Origin: Phlyctochytrium arcticum
Taxonomy: Eukaryota; Chytridiomycota; Chytridiomycetes; Chytridiales; Chytridiaceae
Assembly (NCBI GenBank): GCA_025602905.1
Contig: JAHLKI010000070.1
Location: 1-38,483, forward strand
DNA: 38,483 nt
Direction of reading: 5' to 3'
Positions 1-16,600 of the stretch are shown piece after piece (positions within the stretch are counted from its first letter, which is position 1; every line of letters begins with the position of its first letter). The notes under the pieces are model-generated. The model saw only the letters and a program-made list of their open reading frames with translations. It did no database searches and had not been told where the DNA came from. The translations under genes were made by a program, and so were the position numbers.

Positions 1-57
1 AAGATTGACCAAGTCTAGTTCGCACGAGATCCCAAGGATGAATATACTATCCGCTTG

Positions 58-2010
58 ATGACATTTGTCCCTTCTGTAGCCGAGAACCACAAGGGAGCGT
101 CGACCGCCGCCGACGGAGGTTGGATCTCTGCCCGAAAGCGACCCAAGCTCCGACAAAGCGTACTTTGGTCTCGACCCATTCTCCAAACGGCACGCCCAAA
201 GCTTGGCAATTGGAGCAACTCTGTCGACAGTCATGAGAAGGCTCAGAGTCGCATTGATGTATTTTTTGGACGCCGAGAGAGCAGGAAGGAAAAACGCGAT
301 GCAAGGACGAGCCATCTTGAGTGGGCGGACGAGGATGTGTTGAAGGAGAACCGGAACGACAACCATCTGGATATCAACCTACACGAGCAAGAATTTGTGA
401 GGAACGATAGTCCAATGATATTTCCATATACGCCAGAGCTTAATGGAGGGCATGGAGACGAGAAATCATCTGAAGATCTCAACATAAACAAACTCCACCC
501 ATGTCTTGATCTGGAGGAGGAAGAAGTGCCACATACTGCTACGCTCGATTGTCCTTGGAAACATCCTTCCTTCTTTCAAGAAGATATTTTGCCAGGTCTG
601 GACGGTCTGCCTCCGACTCCCTCTGTACATGACTGCTTGGATGATCCCGCAAATTTGGAGTTCGAGGCGAGAATGGAGACGAATGACGCTTGCAAGGCAG
701 ATGCGAATGACATTGATGCGAGGAATACATGCGGGCCCAACAGTTCAGTCGCATCGTTAGTCAGCAGCGATCTCAACCAGGGATACAGCGGGGAAATTCG
801 TGAAGACAGAACTGGCTCGGGGGCGGATTATACAGCTGCCAAAGATGAAGAAGATCCTGGCCAGACTTCCACGCTAGATTGTGTCTGGAAACATCCATCC
901 TTCTTTCAAGACTCAATTTCAACCGCAAACAGCAGTTCACATCTTCCATTTCCCGCTCCGGATGGTGAAGATGAAACATTCACGACCCGTAGCGCACGAC
1001 AAGAAGAAACAAAACATGAGAGAGAATATCTCCAAACAGTTTCATCTCCATATCGTAGGGTTGCCATGGAAGATGATCCACTTCTTGCATCGCCGTCGCC
1101 ATCCCCACATATACTGCCCTTGTCAATGCCGGACTCTCCCTCTGAATTCAATCTATCGGATGATTCATGTTCCGAAATTTTGGAGCAGGGCATCGCGGAG
1201 TCTCCTTACATGGAAAGAAGTGGGAGGATAGATTCTAAGCGCGTCTCTGTCCATAACAGCGGAGACGTAGGAGCATCAGCCGCGATGCTGCACGAGCATA
1301 TGCAGCTCGTCAATCGCGAGTCCTCCCAACCCCGCTCATCTTTAGAAACAATCCAATCTCCAGTTCTAGCAAGCTGTGCCTTCCATACTCCGAATCATCC
1401 AGATTCGAGCACGCAAATTGTGGAGGTGGATTTGGGACCACACCCGCTACTGGAATCGCCGATCCGAATTCGTAAGGTGCGACGGCCAACACCGTGCTCG
1501 AACAATATATCATCGATGACTTGTTCTGTGGACTCACGCGATGCAGAAACCCAACTTATCTCCTCAATATGTGATGACCCACAAAGTGGCGATTGTGGAT
1601 CGCATCTTCCACCATCAGATCTACCTGTATTTAATTACCCACATGCCGTGGCTCTGACACCTCTGGCGCCGCTTCCCTCTCTCGTCGTTTGCCCGCGTTC
1701 ACCCGGGTTGGGTCCACCATCCCCCTCCCTCAACTTCTCATCCACAAAAGCAGATTCACCTTCACCCAACCATTCGCCAGAGGACAATGACACAAAACCA
1801 AGCACGCAATTGTCTGATATTCACCCGGCACGTTCTCCAACCACATTCCCTCACCCCGCACATCCAATTTTGAATCTCCCTTTCCCAACGGCTCGCCCTT
1901 TAACCCCCTTGCCAACCCTTCTTTCTCTGGTTGCCTATCCCGGCCCAGCATCAGTCGCTCCACCCACGTTTCCTTCCTTACTTTCCAGTCTTGAGGAGTC
2001 TGATGATTGA
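58..2010 (+). CDS. Large disordered Ser/Pro-rich protein, family not recognised
   Basis: This is an intronless reading frame of 650 residues. ATG at 58 is the first ATG after an in-frame TAG at 16-18; the TTG just before it is not needed. An upstream 5' exon cannot be excluded because the window edge is close. Composition is dominated by Ser, Pro, Asp and Glu with no predicted membrane segment or recognisable enzyme fold. Two internal duplications are visible. The motif TLDCxWKHPSFFQ occurs at about residues 162-174 and 272-284, each preceded by an acidic stretch. A Pro/Leu module of the type LTPLxxLxSLVxxP occurs near residues 531 and 614. Many SP and TP pairs suggest phosphorylation by proline-directed kinases (inference). 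It converges with the kinase gene. Function unknown; the WKHPSFF motifs look like short linear interaction sites, which is speculation. Confidence 0.75.
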   Translation: MTFVPSVAENHKGASTAADGGWISARKRPKLRQSVLWSRPILQTARPKLGNWSNSVDSHEKAQSRIDVFFGRRESRKEKRDARTSHLEWADEDVLKENRNDNHLDINLHEQEFVRNDSPMIFPYTPELNGGHGDEKSSEDLNINKLHPCLDLEEEEVPHTATLDCPWKHPSFFQEDILPGLDGLPPTPSVHDCLDDPANLEFEARMETNDACKADANDIDARNTCGPNSSVASLVSSDLNQGYSGEIREDRTGSGADYTAAKDEEDPGQTSTLDCVWKHPSFFQDSISTANSSSHLPFPAPDGEDETFTTRSARQEETKHEREYLQTVSSPYRRVAMEDDPLLASPSPSPHILPLSMPDSPSEFNLSDDSCSEILEQGIAESPYMERSGRIDSKRVSVHNSGDVGASAAMLHEHMQLVNRESSQPRSSLETIQSPVLASCAFHTPNHPDSSTQIVEVDLGPHPLLESPIRIRKVRRPTPCSNNISSMTCSVDSRDAETQLISSICDDPQSGDCGSHLPPSDLPVFNYPHAVALTPLAPLPSLVVCPRSPGLGPPSPSLNFSSTKADSPSPNHSPEDNDTKPSTQLSDIHPARSPTTFPHPAHPILNLPFPTARPLTPLPTLLSLVAYPGPASVAPPTFPSLLSSLEESDD

Positions 2011-2336
2011 GTTATACATACTTCTGCTGCACACCCTATCCTGATACCCACATTTACAACCGACTGTTTTGCCCGTCTTTATATCGAGAGCGATTATAAC
2101 CTTGCATGTCACTACAAAATGCGCTCGTCCCATCCCATGATACCAAAGAATGATTTCGAGGTTCAATTAATTAGATCGACAAAAGAATGAAAAGCGAAGC
2201 AACAGCATGAGAATATTGAAAATTTAGTAGGGGGGAGTAAAAAAAAAAAGTTGGAAAAACATCCATGGCGGAAAGAACAGAAAAGACAAAAACGGAAAAA
2301 GTAAAAACTGTCTATCGTCTTTGTTGTTGTTGTTGT
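2011..2336. other. Convergent 3' UTR spacer
   Basis: This spacer lies between the stop codons of two converging genes. It is AT-rich, with an A9 run near 2240 and a (GTT)n stretch near 2322-2336. I see no gene or RNA in it. If the kinase gene used the alternative C-terminal frame, its coding sequence would extend to 2312. Confidence 0.6.
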
Positions 2337-6609
<4,273 letters not shown>

Positions 6610-7549
6610 ATTGAACCGAGTACAGCAGTAAGTCTTATAAGTTCACTCTCGCTCTCTCTCTCTCTCTCTTGTCAAACGGACAATTCGGTTCTTTCGTCAA
6701 ACTTGAGGCCCCAAAGAACAACGTCTACAACAACACTTGCTTGACTGATCGGCTCCAGATTCTCTCTATACTCTAGGGGTTGCTCCTCGAACAATAAAAT
6801 AGCAACTGTGATGGAAAGGGCCTCGAAATCGTTGAAAGTCTTGTCCCAAACGTGGCTGTCCCCTTTCACGCGAATCCCGCCGTTCTCTAGTTTTGCAGCC
6901 CCTACTCAGTAAGGTCTTAAAGGTCCAAGATGAGTCGGTCGGTTATGGTCCAGTGTCTGTGTGTGTGTGTTGTGTTGGTTCAACAAAATGTCGCCGAAGC
7001 AATGGCCCGCATCGAGATGGTGTGTGGCTGGCCTCTTGACCTCTCTCTCGGTTGAAATCGCCAGTGGGTAATATCAACGCGCAAAACCCCGCTCTATCCC
7101 AAGGTCCAACTTGTCATAAGAAAATGTCATATATACCTGCAGATGGTAAAGAACATGTAGAATACCTCTAATACGAGAAGATTTCTCTGAATGGCAAAAA
7201 CGACTTTGTCAAGTAATGGTACTGCTAATGATAATGACCCATCAGATGGGCAACACGGCTTGAACACGCAACCTATAGCATTAAAAAACAAATTGATGAT
7301 GGTAATGCCCGATCGAGAGCCCCTACATTGTGTACTATCAAGTAGTATTCCCGACCGGTCGGAGTCCTTCAGGATCCAACGGAACCCGGGTGTCTGGATA
7401 ATGATCTTGGTTTCCGGTACTTATAGGGCAAGAGAGACCTCTCTAGTTTTGAGATGTATGTTACAAAACGATGAATACAAAAAGATACAACGAGGAGAAG
7501 AGAGAGTCCAAAGTATATAATCCAAATTTTCTAAAATCCAAAAGTTGAA
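6610..7549. promoter_or_regulatory. Upstream region of the kinase gene, with CT and GT microsatellites
   Basis: No convincing gene lies here. A (CT)n tract at about 6645-6670 sits 36 bp upstream of the kinase ATG, so it is probably in the 5' UTR or core promoter; pyrimidine tracts are common near fungal transcription starts. A short GT-rich stretch lies at 6958-6975. The small reading frames across 7191-7520 have no coding character that I can defend. Confidence 0.4.
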
Positions 7550-8073
<524 letters not shown>

Positions 8074-8079
8074 AACTCA

Positions 8080-10567
8080 CTAATGTTCCCAAAATTCTAA
8101 TATGAGGTAAAAAAAGAAAAAGGATACACTATGTTGAAATTGTTTTGTGTGTGGGAACAGAGAGGGGGTGGTGTTTCTTAGACGTGACGGGCAGAACGAC
8201 GAGCCAGTTTGGCCTGCGACCACGTAGGTGGGGTACGCGAGAGTGGCGGGCAAAGTCGTGGTTGGACTGTGCTGGACGTCACCGTGGTTGGGCGGGGAGT
8301 AGCAACTGCGACGGTACGAATAGTAGTAGCAGCAGTCGTTTGAGTGGCAGCGATGATAGTAGTGGAGTTGTTTGCCCTTGAGGAACTGGTCAACACCACC
8401 GACAATCTTCTTAAGGCCGTCCGTCAACTTGGTGTCTGGGAGGACGGAAAAGACGCTGCCGCGGTTACTCTTCGACACAACCTTGGCAAACAAGACCTGA
8501 AGTTCTTTCTGCATATCGCTCACAAAGACGTCCAAGTCCACACCGGCGGCGGCGGCCCGACCCGCGTTTTGCATTTTGAGCCAGCTGAGGGGTAAAGGCG
8601 CGGGCATGAACGTAGGAGGGGTGTATTCTTCCTCGTCTGTGGTGTTGCCGGCGAGGTTGGCGGCTGGCGGGGGTAGAGTGAAGGACTCATGGAACTGGGT
8701 CATGTCAATGATGTCGGCAATCAGTTCGGTGGCCGAGACGGTGGGGGCGAGGTGTTGCTGCGCAGGTTTCTTGGGGCGGTAGCCGGCGGGGCACTTGTTT
8801 TTCTTCTTGGGGGCAGATGGAATGCTGGGCTGCGGGGCGGATGTGCCAGGGGCAGAGGAAGCACCGCCACCATTGCCGGTGGTAGGTACAGATGGCACGT
8901 TGGTTGGAACACTGATGGGTCCAATAGGAGTCTTGGGGGCGGAGGAACTGCCACCATTGCCGACAGAAACAGACGGCACATTGGTTGGGACGTTGTTGGG
9001 TCCGGTGGGAGTCTTGGGGATGGAGCCAGGAACGGTAGTAGGAGCTCCCGCGACAGTCTCTGACGCTGCGTTGGGCACACTGGAGGGTTGAGCGGCAGCA
9101 GGGGTTTGAACCGTGGTTTGAACTGTAGTGACGCTGATTGTAGTAGCAGTTGTAGCAGCAGCAGTTGTGGTAGCAAAAGAAGCAATGGTGGTGGATGTGG
9201 CAGCTTTGGCAGATGACGCCGTCGCGACCGCCGCGGTGCTAGTAGTCTCAACGGACTTGACGGTCGTGGTAGGGGCAGCAGGGGCCTTGGGCTTACCGCC
9301 ATACGCAACGTAAACCTCCGTTGCCAGTTTCTCAATCAGAGCAATATCGACTTGCTTGCTGCCCTTGAAAAGTTTTTGGCCAGCGGCCTTGCGCTGAGCC
9401 TCCCATGCGTCCAGTTGCTTGATCACCTCACTGTTGAGCGCGGCTGCAGGTGCCAAACCGGCACTTGGGGCAGATGCCTGGTCCACAGCAGCAGCAGTAG
9501 CAGCAGCAGATGTGTACGACACGCACAGTTGAGAGGCAGATTCCACATCAGCCACCGTCAACGCGAACCCGGGGATGGGTGAGGTAGGCGTCAAGCAGTC
9601 TGTATTTTGAGTGGTGGCCGACTCTGGGCAGTTGCCCGCAATCTGATACTTTGCGGGCTGACCCGCCTGCCTCCAGGACTGTTGAACCTGGTCAAAGACG
9701 CGGTCCACATTGGCGTGGTGAAGCCAAAAGAGAGGGTCGATGGGTGAATACATGCTGGACATGTGTCCTTCATAGTCCACTCCCATACCACCGTTGGCGA
9801 CGTGGAATAAGCCGTGAAGGGCTTCGACCATTGGGGACCAGCAGCTATACCCCTCCGCGGCACACGACTTTTCTGCTTCAATGTAGTCGCTCATGGATGT
9901 AAGTCGGTATTTGGCCAAGACGGATGGGTTTTCCTCCTTTTTCAGTTCCTCAAGGTTGTACGCCCGACGAATCTTGCAATTCTGGAGAGTGTGATAGTCG
10001 GCGGGGTTAAAGACATCCATGGCATTGAATGTAATGTTGCCCCAAGCTCCACCCTGGATGTCCTTGGCGGGGCCGGTACCTGCACCCTGGATCTTCCAGA
10101 TGGGGTCATTGGCCCACCTTCGGGAATCAAATTCCAGCTCGGTGGACCAGTACGGGAAGGAAAAGTTGGGGTCCAGCTTGCGCAGCTCGCCTTCGGCGTA
10201 GGAGAGGAACCAGCGGTGCCAAAACAGAAAGACACCGTTGCCGTGAATGGGCATATAGAGGGCATTGTGGATTTCGGCAAAGCGTTCCCAGATGGATGTC
10301 ATGGCACCTTCGTAAGCGGGAGTGGTCATGGCGGTCTGGATGGTCTTCATGTACGTCTGCCATTCTTGTTCATTGAGGTCTATAGGAAGCCAAGATATGA
10401 GTATAAACAATACAAAGGGCAATGGAGGGGCAAGACTGCTTACCGCGAACACTTTTGCGAACGATAGTTCCTTGAGCACACTGCACTGCCGAGGGGGTTT
10501 GCGCAGCGACACCCGTGGCAGCCAAGACGGCGAGGGCCGCCGTCGAGAGGAGAGAAACGACCTTCAT
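8080..10567 (-). CDS. Secreted tyrosinase with Thr/Ala/Pro-rich C-terminal region
   Basis: Two exons: 10567-10444 encodes a signal peptide (hydrophobic core LLSTAALAVLAATGVAAQ), and 10379 onward encodes the enzyme; the 64-nt intron is GT-AG, phase 1. Type-3 copper ligands are visible. The CuA histidines are at residues 79 (AEIHNA), 87 (PIHGN) and 96 (FWHRWF). CuB has EALHGLFH followed by DPLFWLHHANVD. Tyrosinases hydroxylate monophenols and oxidise diphenols to quinones, the first steps to melanin. After the catalytic core (to about residue 310) come a low-complexity Thr/Ala/Val region, then PN(V)P/VPSV repeats and a lysine-rich CPAGYRPKK patch. The C-terminus is uncertain. The uninterrupted frame runs to 8080 (807 residues) with an odd Tyr/Cys/Phe-rich tail. 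A single-base shift near 8385 would instead continue the Thr-rich composition and stop at 8178 (about 774 residues). I prefer the shorter form but give the uninterrupted span. Confidence 0.9.
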
Positions 10568-11399
10568 GATTTGCGCGCAAGAGGAGTAGACTCTAGGTAA
10601 CTTGATGAGACGTATTATGTAGCTTTGAGGGAGATTCTATCCGGGTATGTGTAGTAGTGGTAGAAAGTGGGGTAGTCAATCGGATCTTTGATCGTTTTGA
10701 CGCCGGTATCTATATATGAGATCTACGTCTATGTCGGTCCAAGAACAGACTCTATGGCGGGCACCCGGATCGTCGTCGTCGTCGTTGTCGTCCAAGATGT
10801 TGGCGGCAGCGTCGTCGTCGTCGTCTTTCTTGAGCGTAATGAGGTTAATGAGGTTAATGCCGGGGTTTTCATAGGTAAAAGATGGCTCCTTTGTGACGGC
10901 TTTTGGCGGATCCGCGGAGTTACACAAGTTGTGGCGCGGCCGTCAAGTTTGCGGCAAAGTTGTGGCGTTGGGCTCAGTCTCAGTCTCTCAGACTCAGAGG
11001 CGATACTCGAGGACTAAAACTCTGGCGTATTAACAACTCGGCAATATCAGCAACAACGACAATCAAAAGTTTTGGGCTATGTATATATATATACTCGAGC
11101 TTCCTCGAGTATGAAGAAGGCAGCGCAAGGATAGAGTGCCCAGAGGCGCAAGCAACCCAGGAAGGAACGGTGGGGTATTTGGGAGATGGCACAAGACATG
11201 AGCAAGTTCAACCGACGCACAAGGCATCTGCCACGACTTATTATCAGCAGGACATACTCGAGTACCAGTACTGTATGAAGGACATACTCAGAAGTAGGTA
11301 TATTTTTTCCCAAAACAATTTACAAAAAAAACAAGAAGATATCTTACAAAGGAAAAAGTTTGACGTGATGTGTGGGTTTTTTCAGAAATGGGGAAATGC
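10568..11399. promoter_or_regulatory. Tyrosinase upstream region with clustered CTCGAG sites
   Basis: This spacer holds the tyrosinase promoter and the 3' flank of the hemerythrin-like gene. A TATA-like stretch (CATATATAGATAC on the - strand) lies near 10705-10717. GTC trinucleotide repeats occur at about 10769-10790 and 10812-10827. CTCGAG sites occur at 11004 (TACTCGAGG), as a perfect 9-bp inverted repeat with a 4-bp spacer at 11091-11112, and as a full TACTCGAGTA at 11255-11264. The + strand frame at 10903-11490 runs antisense into the next gene and is not supported. Confidence 0.45.
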
Positions 11400-12246
11400 T
11401 TATTCGATGGGGATGCGACGCTCCGCAAAAGTCTTGGTGGCGGCATCACGCATCTTGTCGATGGGAGCAACGGGCATGCCGGCTGGGTAAAGAAAGTGGA
11501 AATGAGTTTCCCATCAAGATGTGTGTATTCAGGAGTATAAGACCAAGACTTACCGAGCAATTCCAGGATGGCAGGCTTGTCGGGGGCGTCGGGGTGGGGA
11601 CGGGTAGGTGCAATGACTTTGCCCATCATAAACTGTTTGCTCATGGAGATGCGGCCCTGGGTATCAATGGCTTTGGCCAGAGCCGGCAATTCCTTGGTTT
11701 CTTCCTCCTTGGCGTGGCTGATGAGCAGCTTCATGACTTTTTCCAGGAGGGGAGCGAATTTGGGGGATGTGACGGGAGTCTGGTCGAGCTCGTACAAGTT
11801 TTGTTTGACGGCGTAGTGGTCCTGACGGAGGTGATCGGCCAGCTTTTCACCCTCACCCAGAATATTGTGCTTTTCCATGGCCTGTATTTGTGGATTATCA
11901 TTAGACTTGGGTTCTTTTGCGCACAATTATGGTAAAAACTCACCGGGTAGACGACAGTTTCCTCGGCAATGGAGTGCTGGGCGACTTCACGGATGAGTTC
12001 ATTGACGATGGCCTGCTGGTCCTGCTGGTTGGAGCACGACTTGTAGCGCGAGTAGAGCTCTTCAAACGACTTGTGGTCGTTCTTGATGAGGACTTCAATG
12101 GGCTGTTTGGGGGTCATGGTTGCGCTGGTGTTTTTGATGGTGCGAAGTTGGGGCAGGCGGGGGACGGCGGCGGCAAGCAGAGGGCGACGGGCGTGGACGA
12201 GTAGGAGCGGACGCGAGATGAGCAGAGTGCGAGAAGCGGAGAGCAT
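11400..12246 (-). CDS. Hemerythrin-like (HHE domain) protein, probably mitochondrial
   Basis: Three exons (12246-11944, 11881-11554, 11482-11400) give 237 residues; phases 0 and 1 match across both GT-AG introns. The first 45 residues are rich in Arg, Leu, Ser and Ala with no acidic residue (MLSASRTLLISRPLLLVHAR), as expected of a mitochondrial presequence. An internal Met (TMTPKQ) could give a cytosolic form. The body is a hemerythrin-like four-helix bundle with candidate di-iron ligands in NDHKSFEEL, AQHSIAEETVVYP, RQDHYAVKQ and ISHAKEEETKELP. Family members bind oxygen, nitric oxide or iron, or sense redox state; which applies here cannot be read from sequence. ATG at 12246 is used because the apparent earlier start is a TTG. 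A TATA-like CTATATAAA lies about 45-50 bp upstream. Confidence 0.88.
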
Positions 12247-13664
12247 GGTCAAAAGTAGTCGATGGGGGGGGGGGGGGTGCGATACGCTAGTTTATATAGG
12301 CGAGTTCTTAACGTTGACAGGTTGACGTCTGATGTTTGATTATGCAAAGGAGGGCTTGAAGGTGGGGAACCTGGCTTTTATATGATTCCCGCCGTCCGTT
12401 CGGAAACGCCCCATTTTTACTATTGGGTCTCGTCTGTTTACGATATTTACATGATCGGATTGACGTAAGGAAAAGCCATGACAGCACGCGTCTCAACCAA
12501 TTCAGAAAACGTGGATCGTTGGGCCTGCCATGGATGAGAAGACTGGCGGCGACTTCGCGGGCCGGGTGTGTATACTCGAGTAGACGTGATGGACGATGAA
12601 AACGTTCACGGACGCTGTGGTATAGATCCCTCGAGAACCATCTCGCGGGCAAGCTTTGTGGGCCACGAGAAATTCAGAAGGGTGCTCCTGAATGCGGATC
12701 CGATCACACCAACGGGGGCGGAGGGCAAGGGCAGGAGGGGCGGGCACGACAACAAACCTGTCAGGTATATATTTGGCAGCTCACATCTCTGGTGCATACT
12801 ATGCTGCTATGCACCACGCCGAGACTTGGCGGCTGCAACATCATAACGCGGGAGGTTCTCATTTTGTTGCTTGCGACGAAACGCGTCGGAAGCAAGTGTC
12901 ATGATCAGGACATTCTGCTCACTTTTTTGACCATGTGCTTTTCAAGGTTTACATACCCCGCTTTACATGCATGATACCATACCATTCATGATGGATCGGC
13001 CAAACCGGGGTCTGCTTGCAAAAGACCTTTGGGGAGGGTCTTGAAGTCATCTCGTCCACAAGACAGCCGGATCGAGCCAGCACTGATGAGTACAGTCGAA
13101 TGCATTTTGCACTCGAGTGCCTCTGGTCATTCATGTGGGCGACAGTATGGAACTCAGCAGCTGCGTTGAGCGTTTATAACAGACTTTTCGCAACCGTGTA
13201 CCTAAATCTCGTTGGATATCAGAGACTCGTCGTCGTGCCCGGAAGGTTTCAAGTTTTTGAAGCGCCAGCCTTCGTTACGCCGGGAACGAAATTTGGGAAA
13301 GAAGCTCCGCCCAACGTCACGCCCCGCGACCACCACAACTTTTGCTACAAGAATCCGGATCTCTTTCTTAACAAAGTCTTGCGTTGCAGGCTGCAGATAG
13401 GGGAAAGCATAGCAAGAGGACTCTAGCAAGTCGCAAACGGGATCAAGAAAAAAGAACTATCGAAAAAGTCACACTATCGATCCTTCTAGTAAAAGGTGGA
13501 AGCTAACTATCTCGAGTACGAAACTGGACTTTCATCAAATCGGGGCGAAATCTGTTTGCACATTTTAGATTCGTCTTTACATGTCCCAACAAGTATAAAG
13601 CTGCCTGCAAAGTAGCTTAAAAGCGATTGTCAAGATTATACACACCATTTTTACCCCATCGATC
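12247..13664. promoter_or_regulatory. Divergent promoter region between hemerythrin-like and F-box genes
   Basis: This 1.4-kb spacer separates two divergent genes. On the hemerythrin side there is a 14-G run at 12264-12277 and a TATA-like element at 12290-12299 (- strand). CTCGAG sites occur at 12573-12582 (full TACTCGAGTA), 12630 (CCCTCGAGAA), 13110 (CACTCGAGTG) and 13511 (CTCGAGTA, about 154 bp before the F-box ATG). Open frames such as 13016-13426 show no recognisable protein. Confidence 0.45.
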
Positions 13665-16600
13665 ATGATTGAAAACATGGCTTCTTCAAATTGTCCTCAC
13701 ACTGCATTCGACCATCATTCATCAACGACAACGACGGCAAGCCCCATGTCGCAAAATATTTACACGTTTCCTACTTGCGAAGCATCTGTATCATCATCAT
13801 CATCATCACCATCTGTTACTCTTCCCTCCAATGCACCTCCACCAGCAGAGTCACATCCCTTACCCCGACCGCCACCCATGCAACGCTCGTCCTCTCTCAC
13901 CACCACTGACCGCATTCTCCCCATCCTCTTTTCTCCCGCCCGTGCCAACAGCAACTCTGAGGTTCAAGTCTCGAGCAGCCTTGCCCCCCCAACCCCGACC
14001 GCTTCCATGGACAACGAAAAGGCCAATTTGAATCTACGCGCCGTTCTGGACTTGCTCGTAGATACCATCAAAGCTCGCACGGAAGCCTCGTTGCCCGACA
14101 CCGAACGTCTCTTTTTCAAGCGCGAATTGGAAAAATTGCTGCGCAGTGAGTTGAGTCTGGCCAACAAGATTGATGGGATTACCGAGTTGGCCGATACGTG
14201 TCTGGGCAATGGGTGGGATTCCGGCGCCGAGATTGCGGAAGATGAATTGGAGGCGGACGAGGATTTTGAGGATGAGGAGAAAATGGACGAGAGTGATATT
14301 CCCATAACGGAGGATGTCGAGGGTACCCCGTTCCGTCGTCGATCGAGTGCCAACGGCTCTGAAACTGACGAACATCCACGAAAGAGGGCACGATTACGTG
14401 GATCTCCGCATTCATTATTGAACGGTCGGAGATGTCAGGTGGGACACTATTGTATTTCGCGACAGCTTTTCATCGTACTCACACATTTCTCATTTTAAAT
14501 AGAGCCCCCCGTCGAATGCCAGTGGATCAGAACAACGAAAAGAAGACGGCCGCACCAATTCCATCTCTCGCATGAATATTTCCTGCAATGTCAAGCACTC
14601 GGAAGGCGGATTTCTCCAACAATGTCCCGAGGATGTTCTCCTATACATTTTCGCTCATCTGGATGCCCGCAGTGTCTGTCGGGCGGTCCAAACCTGCCGC
14701 TACTGGAATGCACTGATTACCTGCTTTGATTCATCCACCTGGGCCCGATTGACGCGTACACGGTGGGGATTGAAGGAACCCAATTCTTTGGGAATGACGT
14801 GGAAAAAGTATTTTGAGATGCATTGGAATGTCCAGATGGGACGGTATCGTTTGACGAGGTTGAGTGAGCCGCGGACCCCGCAAACTTTACTGCCTGAGCG
14901 TTTGAGTGGAAGTGGGAACAGCAGCAGCAGTGGCAGCAGCAGCAGTGATCGACTGGCCAGTATTTCAGAAGAAACTGTTTTGACTTCAGAACCATCATCA
15001 CACCGCGGAAAACGAAAAGCGCGTTCCCGACGACGACGACGCACCCGCCGACGACGCTATGTGGCCGCCTGGCCCGTCGACCCCAACAATGCCTACATTG
15101 TCGCCCTCGATTCCGAAGACGGCAAACTCGCTTGGGTCGACATGGAAGATGACCCGCTCGTCATCCGCGTAGCCAATCTCTGCCATAACCATTTGACCCC
15201 GTACCGCACTCTGGAAGGCCACCAGCACACCATCGGACTCATCCTCTCCAATATGGAAGGCACCCTCGTCTCATTTGACGACTCGTCCGTCATTATCGTG
15301 TGGAATCTCCGCACCATGCAATTTGAGCGCGCCATCAATGCTCATAAAGAGCACGGATTCATTTTTTCCATGAATATTCATAAACGACGGATCGTTACGG
15401 GCGGCAAAAACGGACGTGTCATTGTCTGGGATATCGACTCGGGCGATGCCATTTGGACGGTGGACGTTGATAGTAAATTTCTCTCGGGGCTCTCGGTCCA
15501 AAACTTGCTCAATGTGGCCGTGTGGGAGGATTTGGTGGCGTACGGGGTCTGGGAAGGCAGTTTTTGGGTCGGCAATATCAAGGAGAAACGAGAGTTGGCG
15601 ACGTTTGATATGTCGGATGTACGGCGGGCGCTGTTGGAGCGGGAGGAGCGGGATTTGTTGGCGTCTGGCTCTGCGGCTCATGTGGCTCCGGCCGCTGACA
15701 CGGATTTTAGCGGGCCTGCCTCTCAGAACGGTATTATTCCGAGCGTAACCGCCTCTGCATCGTCAACAGCGAGTCATATCCCTCCCACCACCGAAGCCGC
15801 TCCATCATCCTCGTCAGCGCCCCCAACCCCGGCCCCGCACCATCCCATTACACTGGCCCAATGGACAACCAACCTCGTCAATGGTGGGTTTAATCTCGAT
15901 GCCGCCATGGCGCAATTAGGCGGGCCCTACAGTGCCACATACAACCCGAATGCACCCTTTCCGTTGGCACCTCTTGCGACACCCGCCACCAACGCAACAG
16001 AGGATCCACCTCAAGTCGCTACCGAGACAACCGACAATACTACAGATGAAGATGATAACCTCCCAGACGACGCGGCGGTGGACGATGACCCCTGGCCGGC
16101 ATTCCCGTTTCCCAACAACAACCCGTTCGACCTGGACGAAACGACCTTGTTTCCCATGACCCTGACCTTAAACGGACACGTCCTGTTGACTAATGGCCCA
16201 GAACCCCATCAATTGGCTGTCTGGGATCTCTGTGATCTCAAACCGCTGTACACGCTCACGTCGGTCGTGGACAAGAAACAACCGAGTGAGTCGCCCACTC
16301 AGCCTACTTTACCTCTACCGGATAGTCATACTACCATGATACCCCCGAGTCCCTCCGACCCGTCACAACCCTTATCCGACGACAATCCTATCCACCGCAC
16401 TACCACCCCCTCCCCCAGCCCTCCACCCCCCTCCGAACCCGATTATCTCCCCGCCGAAATCAAATTTGCCGAAATATCCCGTGACGGCTCCATGATTTTT
16501 GCCAGCGTGTTTGAAGAGCCCGATTTAACCCATTTCTCGCCCACGAGCGCCTACCGCTCGGCCAAAAAACTTTTGGTGTGGGATTTCTTGCCCCAAGAAT

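Noticed and set aside
10903..11490. 195-codon + strand frame
   Set aside because: Runs antisense into the 3' end of the hemerythrin-like gene, no recognisable content, crosses a promoter with CTCGAG sites.
8080..12246. Tyrosinase plus neighbours as a pigment gene cluster
   Set aside because: No polyketide synthase, transporter or other pigment enzyme nearby; neighbours are unrelated.
13016..13426. 136-codon + strand frame before the F-box gene
   Set aside because: No homology I can name; lies in the upstream spacer with regulatory-type motifs.
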